This document shows positions 17,325 through 26,988 of a stretch of 64,000 bases of DNA, one piece after another (the stretch's first letter is position 1; each line of letters starts with the position of its first letter). The notes under the pieces are model-generated. The model saw nothing but the letters and a program-made list of their open reading frames with translations. It searched no databases and had not been told where the DNA came from. Origin of the DNA: CAZGCA01 sp964524145 (GTDB taxonomy: Bacteria > Hydrogenedentota > CAZGCA01). Both the position numbers and the translations under genes were made by a program. Location of the stretch: contig CAZGCA010000008.1 in assembly GCA_964524145.1 (NCBI GenBank), positions 1 to 64,000 on the forward strand. The letters are read 5' to 3'.

Positions 17325-20300
17325 ATGTGTATGCGTTTGGCGACGGCTGTGCTGTTGGCGATGGTGATCTCGTTGCCGGGTGCTTTTGCAGATGTAACGC
17401 CTCCAGTGGTGACAAACATAAACCAGATATATGCTGCCATCTCGTGGACAAGTAGCTCCGCAGCGACTGGTTGGATCGTCCTGAATCCAGGAGCAGCGGA
17501 AGAGCGGATAGTGTACGATACCCGAGGCGAACTATACGTAGGAAAGACCCATTACGTGGACGTCGTGGGTCTAACCGAAGAGACAACGTACCTCTATGAC
17601 GTAGTAACGGCGGGCCTGGTGGATGACAATAGCGGTGCGCATTACTCCTTTTCCACTGGACCGGATATCGGAATACCGAGCCCGGGTTCAGTCTACGGGC
17701 AGACGTTAATGTGCGATGAAGTTTCGCCAGCCGAGGGCGCTATTGTATTTGTTACGTTGCAGGATTGCGACGGAGCAGGGAGCCCTGGCCTCTCGACAAC
17801 TATGTCCGCTTTGGTGGACGAGACCGGCTGGTGGTGGTATAGTATTGATTCGGCACGGACGCCTGATCTCTCTGGATACTTCACATATTCCGCTGCGGGC
17901 GATTGCCTTGTGCTGCATGCCGACGGAGGACCATCAGTAGGCACCGCTGACCTAGTTGTAGACACTGCTGACGATACTCCGGCTCCGAGTCTTATACTAT
18001 GTGATGTTTCGAGCGTGATTACCGTACCCGGTGATTACGCGACAATTCAGGCTGCAATAGATGCTGCGACAAATGGTGACGAGATTGTTGTCTCGCCCGG
18101 CACCCATTACGAAAACGTCAACTTCAACGGAAAGAACATCATCCTCCGTTCAACAGACCCAACGGATCCTGTTGTAGTCGGCGGCACCATTATAGATGGC
18201 AACGAAGCTAGCTCTGTGGTGTCCTTCTCCGGGGCGGAATCCTCCGGATGCGTTCTCTCTGGCTTCACCATTACCAATGGTTACGCTTCAAACGGCGGCG
18301 GGATCTGGGGCAACGGTACCATGGCCACCATCCAGCACAACACCGTTACCGAAAACTCTGCCGGCGCAAATGGTGGGGGGATCTCCGGATGCGACGGTAC
18401 TATCCAGAACAACATCATCACGGCCAACTCGGCGCATACAGGCGCGGGACTCTTTGGGTGCGATGGCACAATCCGGAACAATACAATCTGGGAAAACCCG
18501 GCTGGGTCGGAAGGCGGCGGGCTATCTGAATGCTATGGCACAATCGTAAACTGCATCATCTGGGCAAATACTGCATCCGCAGATGCGCAACTTCACAACT
18601 GCGTCACGCCAACTTATTCCTGCATCCAGGATTGGGCAGGGGACGGCGAAGGGAGCCTGACTTCCAACCCATTATTGGTATTTCCCAGCGCCGGTGATTT
18701 CCATCTTCAGTTTGACTCCCCCTGTATAGATGCCGGTTGCTACGCTTCTGATTTCACCGAAGACTTTGAAGGCGATCCGAGAGGATATGACATTACTCCC
18801 GAGATTCGTGGAGACGGGTCGGATTTCGATATCGGTGCAGACGAGTACCGTCCCGTGCTCAGTCCGCCGGCTGTGGACGTGACGCCAGACCCCGCGGAGG
18901 ACAGTCCCAGAACCACCCACCATCTTCTCTGCGCAGTGACAAGCCAAAGCACAGACATCCCCGGTTTGGTGGACTATGAATACTCCTGGTCGAACGGCAC
19001 AGAGACCATCGTGCACGGACCAAAAGCGGACTCAACCGACATCCTTGATGCCTCGTACACAGCAAAGCACGAAACATGGACATGTACCGTCCGCGGCTGG
19101 GACGGCTACGGCTTTTCGGAAGCGGCGATGGACGCGACTACGGTTGTCAATTCGCCACCCGGTGCGCCAGCGCTGTCTTTGCCGACATACCAAAGCACTG
19201 ACGCGGACCTACCGTGTCAGGTTGTTGTACCGAGTTCAGACGCTGACGCCGACCCAATCACATACAGTTTCGAGTGGTGGGTAAAACCCGAGGGGGAACA
19301 AGAGTTCTCTTTGTTTGGTGATTCTGCAATTGATCAAGAAACCTTCAGCGTGGTTCCTCAGAACTTCACTTCTGTTGGCGACGCATGGTATTGCCTTGTG
19401 ACGCCTAACGACCGCGAGGTTGACGGCATACAGACTCAGTCCGACGAGTGTACCATCATCAGCAACCCTTCCGAACCATCGGCCATATCTCTAATAGTCG
19501 ATCCTATGACGGTCCCGCTGGGTTGGCCCGTGACCGTTTACGGGGAGATCGATCCGATACCGGTTTCGGGAACAATTGTTTCGTTCGACAGTATCTCGCC
19601 TTCCGGTGTGCCAAACCACGATTTCCCTGAAGCGATGGCAATTGGCGGTAACACGTACAGCCGAACATTTTATCCTACCGAAGCGTCTGAGGGTAGACCG
19701 GATTGGTCGGTAACAGCGTCCTGGCCCGGAGACAGTCTCTACATGGGCGCCACGAGCGACCCGGTCAGCTTTACTGTGACCAAGGGGCAACCGACTCTAC
19801 TACTTGAGCTATCGGCGTCTTCGATACCCGTTGGATTGGGCGGGATAGACGAGTTGACGGCGACCGCCACGTTGATAGCGCCGATTCCTGACGAGCTCGG
19901 TCCTCTGCTGGATGGCAATACCATCGAACTGTACTGGAGGGACCCCGACGGCCAGACACCACTTCTCCCTCTGACTGCCGAAACCGTGCTCGAGAGCACG
20001 ACCACAGGCACGAGGGTGGGTCTTGCTACCTTCGATCTGCTCGGGTTCGGTATAGATTTCAGCAAAGCGGGTACCTGGACGTTCCTAGCGAACTTCAACG
20101 AGGACGAAAACTTCACGAGAGCGACTTCGCCGGGTTATCCCGCAGTGCGGTTGGTAGTCAAGGATGGCGCGGGTTACGCCATTATCGCGCTCGGCAGGCT
20201 CGATTCATATGCAGAAGGGCATCAAGAACATGCGAAGACCACCGACTATGTCTACGGGGTACTGCGCGACCGCGGGTTTGCGCACGAGGACATCTACTAC

Positions 20301-22610
20301 CTGCGCGACGTGCTCGACGGGGAAACGGTCGGGCTGGATATCGTGGTTGACGGAGCGGCCACACAGGACAACGTGCAGTACGCAATCGAGCAGTGGGCGT
20401 TGGCCAGGATGGGCGAGCGTGCTGCACCGCTTTACGTCATCTTCATCGACCACGGCAGGAGAGACTGTTTCTATCTCTATTCAACCGAGGATGAGGACGA
20501 TTACGTCACCCCGGATGATGTTACCGGCTACTTCGAAACGCTACACACCGGGTTGGAGCAGACAAGTCAGGAAGCTGCCGATCAGGATATCGTCTTCATC
20601 TACGGCGCGTGCCGTTCGGGAAGCTTTGTCCCGCCCCTGTCGGGAGAGCAATATATCGTCATCGCGAGCTGCGCAGCAGACGAGGCATCGCATCGCGGCG
20701 TGATAGACCCTGCTGACGGCATACGTGACGGCGAAGTGTTCGTCACGGAGCTGTTCCGCAACGCGAGCGCCGGCAAGACTTTGCGGCACTCGTTCGAGCT
20801 CGCGTCCGAGAAGGTGGCTGAATATACTGCTGGGCGGAGCAACAGCGGGCGAACTGACCATCCCCAGCACCCGTTGCTCGATGACCCTGGGAACCGCGCA
20901 GAACAGTTGGTGCTGGGGTTTGGCTCGAACGCAGCTCGTTCGGTAGGCTGGCAGTATGCGACAGCGATGGTCATAGGCCCGGATGAACCGATCGGGGTTT
21001 TGGAGGCGCGTGCCGACCGGGACTATCTGACCGAAGACTACGAAGCGTGGGTTGAGATAAAGACGCCGGCCTACGACGGTGCTGAACTGGCGGACGACAA
21101 CTACGAGGATTTCCAACAGGTTGTAACTATGCCTCGCATCAGCTACAGCAGGGAGATTTCCGACCTTGATACAGGGACGTTCAGATGGTCCGCGTCGGTA
21201 TTGACCTCGCAGATCGGTTTCGTTCTGCCCGGTACGTACAAGGTCTTCTACTACATCGCAGACCCGGAGACGGGAGAGACCAACACGTACCTGTTGACCA
21301 CGATCTACCGAGGGCGGGAAGCAAACGAGGCACCGCTGCCAGTGACGCTTCTGTACCCGGAGGATGGTGCAACGGTTGGCAGAACGCCGGTATTCCTGTG
21401 GGAGGAGACGACTGATCCGGACGGTGACGCGTTCACATACCGCCTCGAGGTGGCGGAGGACAGTGAGTTTACGACAGGCCTGATAGTCAAGGAAGGTCTC
21501 ACGTGGACCGCTGCCGTGATCGGTATGACTGATGAGCTCAAGGACCGGCAGACATACTACTGGCGGGTCATTCCGGTTGACGAATACGGCGCGGCTCCGG
21601 CAGACAATACGGTTCTCACGTTCACGACGGATTTTCAGAACGGGGACGTGCCCGGTGCCATCGTGGGGTTTGTCACGGATGCACGCACGGGTGCTCCAAT
21701 TGCTGGTGCAACCATCACGGTGTCGCCCGGTCCGGGAACCGGAACCTCGTCCAAAGAAGGGAACTACGTGGTCGCGATCTTGCCAAAGGGCGAACATGCT
21801 GTCCAGGCCGAGGCGCTTGGATACGAGAATGAGATCAAGAACGCTGATGTGCCTCCTGGTGGCCTTGATGAAGTGAGTTTCCAGCTAGTACCGCTAGTGA
21901 CCGACAGTGACGGTGATGGTATTCCGGACGCGGATGAAGGGACGAACGACCCGGATGACGACGGGATTCCAAACTACCTCGATACCGATTCGGACGGTGA
22001 TGGTACTCCGGATGCAGATGAAGGGACAGGCGACCCGGATCAGGATGGGGTTCCGAATTATCTGGACACAGACTCGGACGACGACGGTTTATCGGACGCT
22101 GATGAGGTGAATGTCTACGGTACGTCACCGACGTCGCAACACAGTGACACCGACACTATGCCGGACGGTTACGAGGTGCAGTATGGCCTTGATCCAACCA
22201 CTGACGACTCCGAAGATGACCTCGACGGGGATGGCCTGCCAAATGGTGACGAATACGAACTCGGTTGTGAGCCTGATGAGTTGGACTCTGACGAGGATGC
22301 GTTGACAGATGGGGATGAAGTCAACGAGTACGGTACGGATCCCACGAAGCGGGATACTGATGGTGATGGTGCCTCAGACGGATATGAGGTCCAATCTGGG
22401 ACAGACCCAGTTGACCAGGATGATTTCCCCTGTCCGAAGGCGGGCGACGTCAACTGTGATGACGAGGTCAACGCAATAGATGTTCAATTGGTGATCAATG
22501 CGGCTCTGGGCTTGTTGGTGGAGCATGACTGCGACCTCAACGGGGATGACTATACGAACGCTCTCGACGTGCAACTCGTGATCAACGCCGCGCTGGGGAT
22601 CGCGGTCTAG
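17325..22610 (+). CDS. Very large secreted multidomain protein: beta-helix, caspase-like peptidase, TSP3 repeats, dockerin
   Basis: It has 1,761 residues from ATG at 17325 (GGAG 9 bp upstream); an ATG at 17307 adds six residues. Order: signal peptide (1-22); fibronectin/Ig-like region; right-handed parallel beta-helix about 235-509 (IQAAIDAATNGDEIVVSPGTHYENV, N/G-rich coils, end DIGADEYRP); Ig-like domains; caspase-like domain about 949-1202 with His1043 in FIDHGRRDCF and Cys1096 in IYGACRSGSF, the clan CD dyad arrangement; Ig-like and carboxypeptidase-regulatory-like domain (GFVTDARTGAPIAGATI); Ca2+-binding TSP3 repeats about 1527-1700; C-terminal type I dockerin about 1704-1761 with two GDVN..D..NA.DVQLVIN segments. 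It is probably a cell-surface or complex-bound hydrolase or adhesin. No cohesin protein is visible nearby. Confidence 0.88.
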   Translation: MCMRLATAVLLAMVISLPGAFADVTPPVVTNINQIYAAISWTSSSAATGWIVLNPGAAEERIVYDTRGELYVGKTHYVDVVGLTEETTYLYDVVTAGLVDDNSGAHYSFSTGPDIGIPSPGSVYGQTLMCDEVSPAEGAIVFVTLQDCDGAGSPGLSTTMSALVDETGWWWYSIDSARTPDLSGYFTYSAAGDCLVLHADGGPSVGTADLVVDTADDTPAPSLILCDVSSVITVPGDYATIQAAIDAATNGDEIVVSPGTHYENVNFNGKNIILRSTDPTDPVVVGGTIIDGNEASSVVSFSGAESSGCVLSGFTITNGYASNGGGIWGNGTMATIQHNTVTENSAGANGGGISGCDGTIQNNIITANSAHTGAGLFGCDGTIRNNTIWENPAGSEGGGLSECYGTIVNCIIWANTASADAQLHNCVTPTYSCIQDWAGDGEGSLTSNPLLVFPSAGDFHLQFDSPCIDAGCYASDFTEDFEGDPRGYDITPEIRGDGSDFDIGADEYRPVLSPPAVDVTPDPAEDSPRTTHHLLCAVTSQSTDIPGLVDYEYSWSNGTETIVHGPKADSTDILDASYTAKHETWTCTVRGWDGYGFSEAAMDATTVVNSPPGAPALSLPTYQSTDADLPCQVVVPSSDADADPITYSFEWWVKPEGEQEFSLFGDSAIDQETFSVVPQNFTSVGDAWYCLVTPNDREVDGIQTQSDECTIISNPSEPSAISLIVDPMTVPLGWPVTVYGEIDPIPVSGTIVSFDSISPSGVPNHDFPEAMAIGGNTYSRTFYPTEASEGRPDWSVTASWPGDSLYMGATSDPVSFTVTKGQPTLLLELSASSIPVGLGGIDELTATATLIAPIPDELGPLLDGNTIELYWRDPDGQTPLLPLTAETVLESTTTGTRVGLATFDLLGFGIDFSKAGTWTFLANFNEDENFTRATSPGYPAVRLVVKDGAGYAIIALGRLDSYAEGHQEHAKTTDYVYGVLRDRGFAHEDIYYLRDVLDGETVGLDIVVDGAATQDNVQYAIEQWALARMGERAAPLYVIFIDHGRRDCFYLYSTEDEDDYVTPDDVTGYFETLHTGLEQTSQEAADQDIVFIYGACRSGSFVPPLSGEQYIVIASCAADEASHRGVIDPADGIRDGEVFVTELFRNASAGKTLRHSFELASEKVAEYTAGRSNSGRTDHPQHPLLDDPGNRAEQLVLGFGSNAARSVGWQYATAMVIGPDEPIGVLEARADRDYLTEDYEAWVEIKTPAYDGAELADDNYEDFQQVVTMPRISYSREISDLDTGTFRWSASVLTSQIGFVLPGTYKVFYYIADPETGETNTYLLTTIYRGREANEAPLPVTLLYPEDGATVGRTPVFLWEETTDPDGDAFTYRLEVAEDSEFTTGLIVKEGLTWTAAVIGMTDELKDRQTYYWRVIPVDEYGAAPADNTVLTFTTDFQNGDVPGAIVGFVTDARTGAPIAGATITVSPGPGTGTSSKEGNYVVAILPKGEHAVQAEALGYENEIKNADVPPGGLDEVSFQLVPLVTDSDGDGIPDADEGTNDPDDDGIPNYLDTDSDGDGTPDADEGTGDPDQDGVPNYLDTDSDDDGLSDADEVNVYGTSPTSQHSDTDTMPDGYEVQYGLDPTTDDSEDDLDGDGLPNGDEYELGCEPDELDSDEDALTDGDEVNEYGTDPTKRDTDGDGASDGYEVQSGTDPVDQDDFPCPKAGDVNCDDEVNAIDVQLVINAALGLLVEHDCDLNGDDYTNALDVQLVINAALGIAV
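21903..22070 (+). repeat. Two 84-bp tandem repeats encoding TSP3 calcium-binding units
   Basis: Two consecutive 28-residue units (21903-21986 and 21987-22070) each read DSDGDG-PDADEG, then DPD.DG.PNYLDT. A third, shorter unit follows from 22071. The DNA copies are diverged, so the array is not a recent slippage product. Confidence 0.85.
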
Positions 22611-22643
22611 CCCGACCTGTACCTCTTCGGCCAGGCATGTGTG

Positions 22644-24683
22644 TCAGGGCACGGGCGGCGGTGGTTCTTTGAGCCAGGCGAGGTTGAACTCGTAGTGGTT
22701 CTTGCTGCTTATCAGATGGATGACACCGTTGGGTGTCTGGCAGACGGACAGATAGCCCCACGGTTCGGCGCTGCTGGCGCTCATCTTGAACACCGCCCGG
22801 TCGGTGGTTTCGGTCCTGCGCGGCGGACCGTCGTCGCTGATCAGTCGCCGTGTGGGCCAGGTTTCGCCTTCGTCGAACGAGAGCGCTGAATAGATCCCCG
22901 CAACCGGCCGTTTCGTGCCCGAGGCGTCGGTGATGATCATATCCTTTTTGCCGGGCTGCGTGCGTTTCCCGCAGAACGATACGAGCAGCAGCGGTCCCTC
23001 GTCGAGCCGAATGAGCACGAGCCGCTGCATGCTTCGAACGGGTTGGAACGGGGTCGCGCTGTACGTCCATGTCTCGCCCATATCGGTCGAGATGCTCTTG
23101 GGCATCCTGCCGTCGATGTCGCCGCCGCGGCCGAGCGCCATCAGCCGGCCGTCTTTGAGCTGCACCACGCCCGCGTGGATACCGGCAATATCGCCGCCGG
23201 GATCGGTCCACGTCTCGCCGTTGTCGCGGCTCACGATGACCGTCGACCCGCGGCTGATATCCGACACCATCACGAGGTATCCTTGCTGCGTGCGGAACGC
23301 CGATTCGACCGGCATGTGCCTATCCTGATGTCCCGGCCCGATAATCTTCGCTTTCGACCAGGTGGCGCCGCTGTCTTTCGACGTGCGCATGATGAGTGCA
23401 AGGTTGCTGCTATACGTGTCCGCGGCCGACAGCCCGCAGAACTGGTAGATGGTGTCCTTGCCGTCGAACCACATGCAGGGAGCGTGATCGTTCCGGTCCG
23501 GAGCGTCCCAGAACGGCGATGCGTCGTCCCACTCGTCGTTTCCGTACCGCAACCTGCTCGCAAGAAGCACGAGTTCGCGGCCCGGTTCGTCGATGCAGCT
23601 GTACCAGATGGCGAGCAGGTCGCCGTTCGGGCACTCGACGAGCGCCGGATCGTGGTTGTGGTGGGAGAACATCTCGCCTATCGCGTCGCGCGGGATCTTT
23701 ACGTACTTACGCGGGCCTCGAAAATAGGGTTTGTTTGGATCGGTTCCCTCGGCGATGTTGGGCGGAACGTTGCGTTTGACATTGCGCTGGTTCAACGGTG
23801 GCGGCGGCACCGGCAGCGGCTTCGTCTCCGGCATAGGGCCGCATGCCACGCGGAACCCGATCAGCCCGTGTTTGTCCTCGGGCAACGTGCCCATCCGGTT
23901 CTCGGACCGCAAATAGAACACTTCCGTCGAATGGCTGCCGCCGCGCGTGACACGGAAATCGCCGTCGACACGACCGACGGGATCCACGTGACGGCCCGGT
24001 CCGTAAGGGCCGTACCAGTCCGAACACCATTCCTCGACGTTGCCGTGCATGTCGTACAAACCCCAAGCGTTGGGCGGCGTCCGGCCGACGACCGTCGGCA
24101 CCGGCTCGGCCGGCGGATAACGGCTTGGGATAGCGTTCTTGAGATACGCTTCGGGCAACGTGTCGCCTGTGTGGAAGTGGGTGGTGGTCCCGGCGCGGCA
24201 CGCGTACTCCCATTCCGCTTCCGTCGGCAGGCGGTAGTGCGTACCCTCTGTATTGGAAAGCCATTGGCAGAACTTCGTCGCTTCGTGCCAGTCCACAAAG
24301 ACGACCGCTTCGTCATCGCCTGTCGAAAATCCGAGCTTGCCGCGCAGCGCGCGATGTGCGGGATCGAACTGTTCGTACTGTGCGTTCGTCACCTCGCACG
24401 CGCCCATATAAAAGGGCCGGCTGATGGTAACGTAATGCGCCGGTTGCTCATCAAACGTTATCTTGTCGCGCCACGATTTCGCTAACACCTCTTTGGGGAT
24501 AGGGCTTTCTCCGATACCCATCCTGAACGCACCCGGCTCGATTCTAACCATACGCATCCCTACGGAGTTGGTGAATTCCTTTCTCGTTTCCTGTAACCCT
24601 CCAGCCGACTCCGCATGGCCGAGACAACACGGGCGAAGACACAGGAACATCACGATTATCAGCAAAAGAGCGTCCGGCTTCAT
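22644..24683 (-). CDS. Exported FGE-like (SUMF1) domain fused to BNR/sialidase-like domain
   Basis: It has 679 residues from ATG at 24683 with AAGGAGG 5 bp upstream; a signal peptide (MKPDALLLIIVMFLCLRPCC) follows. Residues about 35-310 are an FGE-sulfatase domain: EFTNSVGMRMVRIEPGAF, PFYMGACEVTNAQYEQF, RLPTEAEWEYACRAG, NVEEWCSDWYG, VTRGGS, GLIGFRVA. The two catalytic cysteines of true formylglycine-generating enzymes are absent (RGGSHSTEVFYLRSENR), so it probably binds or modifies something else. Residues about 330-679 form a six-bladed-propeller-like sialidase domain with four Asp boxes (SKDSGATWSK, SRDNGETWTD, STDMGETWTY, SFDEGETWPT). Substrate unknown. The last 42 codons are duplicated at 16286. 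Confidence 0.88.
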   Translation of the reverse strand: MKPDALLLIIVMFLCLRPCCLGHAESAGGLQETRKEFTNSVGMRMVRIEPGAFRMGIGESPIPKEVLAKSWRDKITFDEQPAHYVTISRPFYMGACEVTNAQYEQFDPAHRALRGKLGFSTGDDEAVVFVDWHEATKFCQWLSNTEGTHYRLPTEAEWEYACRAGTTTHFHTGDTLPEAYLKNAIPSRYPPAEPVPTVVGRTPPNAWGLYDMHGNVEEWCSDWYGPYGPGRHVDPVGRVDGDFRVTRGGSHSTEVFYLRSENRMGTLPEDKHGLIGFRVACGPMPETKPLPVPPPPLNQRNVKRNVPPNIAEGTDPNKPYFRGPRKYVKIPRDAIGEMFSHHNHDPALVECPNGDLLAIWYSCIDEPGRELVLLASRLRYGNDEWDDASPFWDAPDRNDHAPCMWFDGKDTIYQFCGLSAADTYSSNLALIMRTSKDSGATWSKAKIIGPGHQDRHMPVESAFRTQQGYLVMVSDISRGSTVIVSRDNGETWTDPGGDIAGIHAGVVQLKDGRLMALGRGGDIDGRMPKSISTDMGETWTYSATPFQPVRSMQRLVLIRLDEGPLLLVSFCGKRTQPGKKDMIITDASGTKRPVAGIYSALSFDEGETWPTRRLISDDGPPRRTETTDRAVFKMSASSAEPWGYLSVCQTPNGVIHLISSKNHYEFNLAWLKEPPPPVP

Positions 24684-24817
24684 GTTATCCTCCTTAACAC
24701 TGAACGTCGCCTTCGACTTCGACCACGACGATCGCGCCGAAACCAGGGGCAATAGGCTCTTCTTCGAGAAAGTCGCGCGCTCAACTACTGAACACCTCCC
24801 CTATCAGCTGCACTCTA

Positions 24818-26230
24818 TCAAGACGCGTGAGGTTTGTCGCTGCCGCCTTCGCTCGCATATGGCAGGCGGTCCGGCACCACGCTGACCTCTGTCGTGAACT
24901 TGAACGGGAACGGTCCGCCGCTCTTGAAGGTCAGCTCGACAAAGAACGCCGTCCATCCTTCCTGCGGCTCGGGCACACGGCCCGTGTACACTCCGTCTCC
25001 CTCATCCGCGACCGGCGAACTTGTCCAGTGTGCACCGAACGTCTCTTTCCGAAAATCGCGTGCCTCCGGGTTTGTCGCTTGCCACAGGTTGACCTTCGTG
25101 GGCGTGTCGACGGTCTTCACGTGGATCGAGCCATCGGGCTGCTTCGTCCAGGAGAACTGCGGCCGCGGAGTGCCGTTTAGTATCGCGTGGTAGTACGACG
25201 TCAGGCTCATGACTGCGTCCGAGTCATCAAGACCGTGGTCCGTATTGGGAACGTACCGCAGGTATTTCTCGCCCGGCAAGTCATCGTAGTAGAATTGCGA
25301 GGAGTCCGGCAGAAAGAACTGGTCGCCCGTCGAGTTGATGAGGTATTTGGGCATCGTGTATCGGTCGCGATAGACGTACGGATCAACAATCTCCATCAGT
25401 GCTCGGTATTTCGGAGTGCCCATCCAGTCCACTACCTTCTTCTCCACATAGTCGCCTATCGCCCGTGCCCAAAACCCGTAGGCGGCGTGATGGTGCCGCA
25501 TGGACACTTCAACATTGAGCACGTCTATCACTATCGGAACGATCGCCACCACCCGCGGGTCCACCGCTGCGGTCGTCCACGTGGTCCACCCTCGTTTCGA
25601 CCCGCCGGCCACGACAAACCCGTCTATCGTCACGTTGCCGCCCTGATCGCTGCCGCAGAACGCCTGGACCGCGTCCATCGCGCGCACCGCCGCCTTCGTC
25701 ATCGGCAGACGCGCCGGCCATCTGTCATCGCCCGTCTTGAGGTACTTGTCCCAGGTATAAGCGATCAGCGAGTCCTCCGAACGCGGCCTCGTTTCGTCTC
25801 CAATAAAGGTTAACGGCTGGTTCGGTATCATCCTCAGTTCCGCGAGCACCGAATTCGTGGTCACGGCTATCCCGCCCAACATGCTGCTTACTGATGACGG
25901 CACGCGTCCCCCATTCCTGCCCCCGCTGATCAACAGCAACGCCTTGCTGCTCTTTACCGTCTCCGGCTTGACGATGGTCACCCAATGCTGCCAACGGGTT
26001 CGGTCAACCTCCGCGCTTGTGCGCCATGTCTGCGACGTCATGTCCAGCACGTAGCCCGTGTACCCTGTACCGGGTATCGTCTTCACAAGGCGCCAACTGT
26101 AGCTCGCGTCCGGCGCCGCGACGTAGTCGTCGAGCGCCGTGCAGAAGCCGGGCTGACACCAGCCCAAGACTGCCGCGCAGAGAACTAGAACCAGTGTGCA
26201 TTTGCTCAGAAACGATCGAGATTCAACCAT
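24818..26230 (-). CDS. PhoPQ-activated pathogenicity-related (PqaA-type) exported protein
   Basis: It has 470 residues from ATG at 26230 (GGAAGGA upstream), with a signal peptide about 1-33. The body is an alpha/beta-hydrolase-like PqaA domain: ALLLISGGRNGG, a nucleophile elbow region GFVVAGGSKRGWTTWTTAAVDPRVVAIVPIVID, acid site NSTGDQFFLPDSS and His in YVPNTDHGL. A C-terminal beta-rich part follows from about residue 370. The family name comes from a Salmonella gene; the reaction is not known, and hydrolase activity is an inference from the triad-like residues. It lies upstream of and in line with the FGE-like gene with 134 bp between. Confidence 0.87.
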   Translation of the reverse strand: MVESRSFLSKCTLVLVLCAAVLGWCQPGFCTALDDYVAAPDASYSWRLVKTIPGTGYTGYVLDMTSQTWRTSAEVDRTRWQHWVTIVKPETVKSSKALLLISGGRNGGRVPSSVSSMLGGIAVTTNSVLAELRMIPNQPLTFIGDETRPRSEDSLIAYTWDKYLKTGDDRWPARLPMTKAAVRAMDAVQAFCGSDQGGNVTIDGFVVAGGSKRGWTTWTTAAVDPRVVAIVPIVIDVLNVEVSMRHHHAAYGFWARAIGDYVEKKVVDWMGTPKYRALMEIVDPYVYRDRYTMPKYLINSTGDQFFLPDSSQFYYDDLPGEKYLRYVPNTDHGLDDSDAVMSLTSYYHAILNGTPRPQFSWTKQPDGSIHVKTVDTPTKVNLWQATNPEARDFRKETFGAHWTSSPVADEGDGVYTGRVPEPQEGWTAFFVELTFKSGGPFPFKFTTEVSVVPDRLPYASEGGSDKPHAS

Positions 26231-26369
26231 GAAATCCTTCCCTTTCTGGTAACGTGAGGGCCCAAGTGCACTTAACCTCGCTTGCACCATACGTTATGAC
26301 ACATTCCCCGGGCTGTGTCAATAGGCCCAAGCTCGTTATTGTCGGCTAAGCACAGTTCCGGGGTTCTCA

Positions 26370-26398
26370 TTGACAATATAAGTGCCGAGGGTTATGAT
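26370..26398 (+). promoter_or_regulatory. Sigma70 promoter for the MNT gene
   Basis: TTGACA (26370-26375), a 17-bp spacer and TATGAT (26393-26398) point to the nucleotidyltransferase gene, leaving a leader of about 80 bases. Confidence 0.7.
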
Positions 26399-26484
26399 CC
26401 TTGTCGTGATGGACAAACGCTCTCGGGACTCGAAATGAATCGAGTACCCAGTGCGACGAAGAGACAAGAATTGAAGGCCCTGCA

Positions 26485-26790
26485 ATGAACTACCACGGTA
26501 TTGAAATGCCGGATGACCGGATCGCTGAGTTCTGTCGCAGACACCGGATCGCCCGACTGTTGCTCTATGGTTCGATCCTCCGCGAGGACTTTGGTCCCGA
26601 CAGTGACATTGACGTATTGGTGGAGTTCGAGCCTGGATGTGTACCGGGGCTGCTTCGCATGGCGGGGTTGGAGATCGAGCTGTCAGAGATGTTCGGTCGT
26701 AAGGTTGACCTGAGAACTCCAGCGGAACTGAGCCGCCATTTTCGCGAGGACGTGCTCGAGGAGGCGCATGCGCAATATGTCGCGGCGTGA
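26485..26790 (+). CDS. MNT-type minimal nucleotidyltransferase (antitoxin-like)
   Basis: The 101-residue protein carries the minimal nucleotidyltransferase motif LLLYGSILREDFGPDSDIDVLVEF, that is GS-x10-DxD, and a third acidic site in GRKVDLRTP. In MNT/HEPN modules this protein AMPylates and neutralises the HEPN RNase partner. The downstream frame (26768) starts like HEPN (MSRRDDTSLLKDM) but ends after 34 codons, so the toxin is missing or broken. Overlap of the two frames by 23 bp is the normal operon arrangement. Alternatively it acts alone. Confidence 0.9.
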   Translation: MNYHGIEMPDDRIAEFCRRHRIARLLLYGSILREDFGPDSDIDVLVEFEPGCVPGLLRMAGLEIELSEMFGRKVDLRTPAELSRHFREDVLEEAHAQYVAA

Positions 26791-26872
26791 TGATACCAGT
26801 CTCCTGAAAGACATGCCCCTTCTCATTAAACGGCTCGACCGCATTCTGGAGGACGAATCGGAAGGCGCGTAG
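26768..26872 (+). pseudogene. HEPN (DUF86-like) partner, truncated to 34 codons
   Basis: The frame overlaps the end of the MNT gene and begins MRNMSRRDDTSLLKDM, the typical start of the HEPN toxin that accompanies MNT. After about 16 residues similarity is lost and a stop follows at 26872. The Rx4-6H RNase motif is absent. The break lies 16 bp before an assembly gap, so mis-assembly is possible, but the stop itself is in called sequence. Confidence 0.5.
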
Positions 26873-26888
26873 TCCACTACTGTTTGAC
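26834..26888 (+). repeat. 55-bp identical sequence on both sides of the gap (second copy 26989-27043)
   Basis: CTCGACCGCATTCTGGAGGA starts both copies and the identity continues to CTGTTTGAC. The left copy ends exactly at the first N and the right copy begins exactly after the last N. A shared 55-mer at two contig ends is what a de Bruijn assembler with k=55 leaves, so this is probably one locus written twice. Confidence 0.85.
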
Positions 26889-26988
26889 NNNNNNNNNNNN
26901 NNNNNNNNNNNNNNNNNNNNNNNNNNNNNNNNNNNNNNNNNNNNNNNNNNNNNNNNNNNNNNNNNNNNNNNNNNNNNNNNNNNNNNNN
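26889..26988. other. Assembly gap of 100 N
   Basis: Exactly 100 N, the conventional placeholder for a gap of unknown length. The flanking 55-bp identity suggests the contigs overlap and no sequence is missing, or that the join passes through a repeat node and could be wrong. Confidence 0.97.

Noticed and set aside
20541..21797. Minus-strand 418-codon frame
   Set aside because: Antisense to the giant secreted protein; no recognisable domain.
21903..22400. Tandem repeats considered as a CRISPR or satellite array
   Set aside because: Period of 84 bp in frame with TSP3 calcium-binding units; no spacer-repeat structure. No CRISPR array was seen anywhere in the window.
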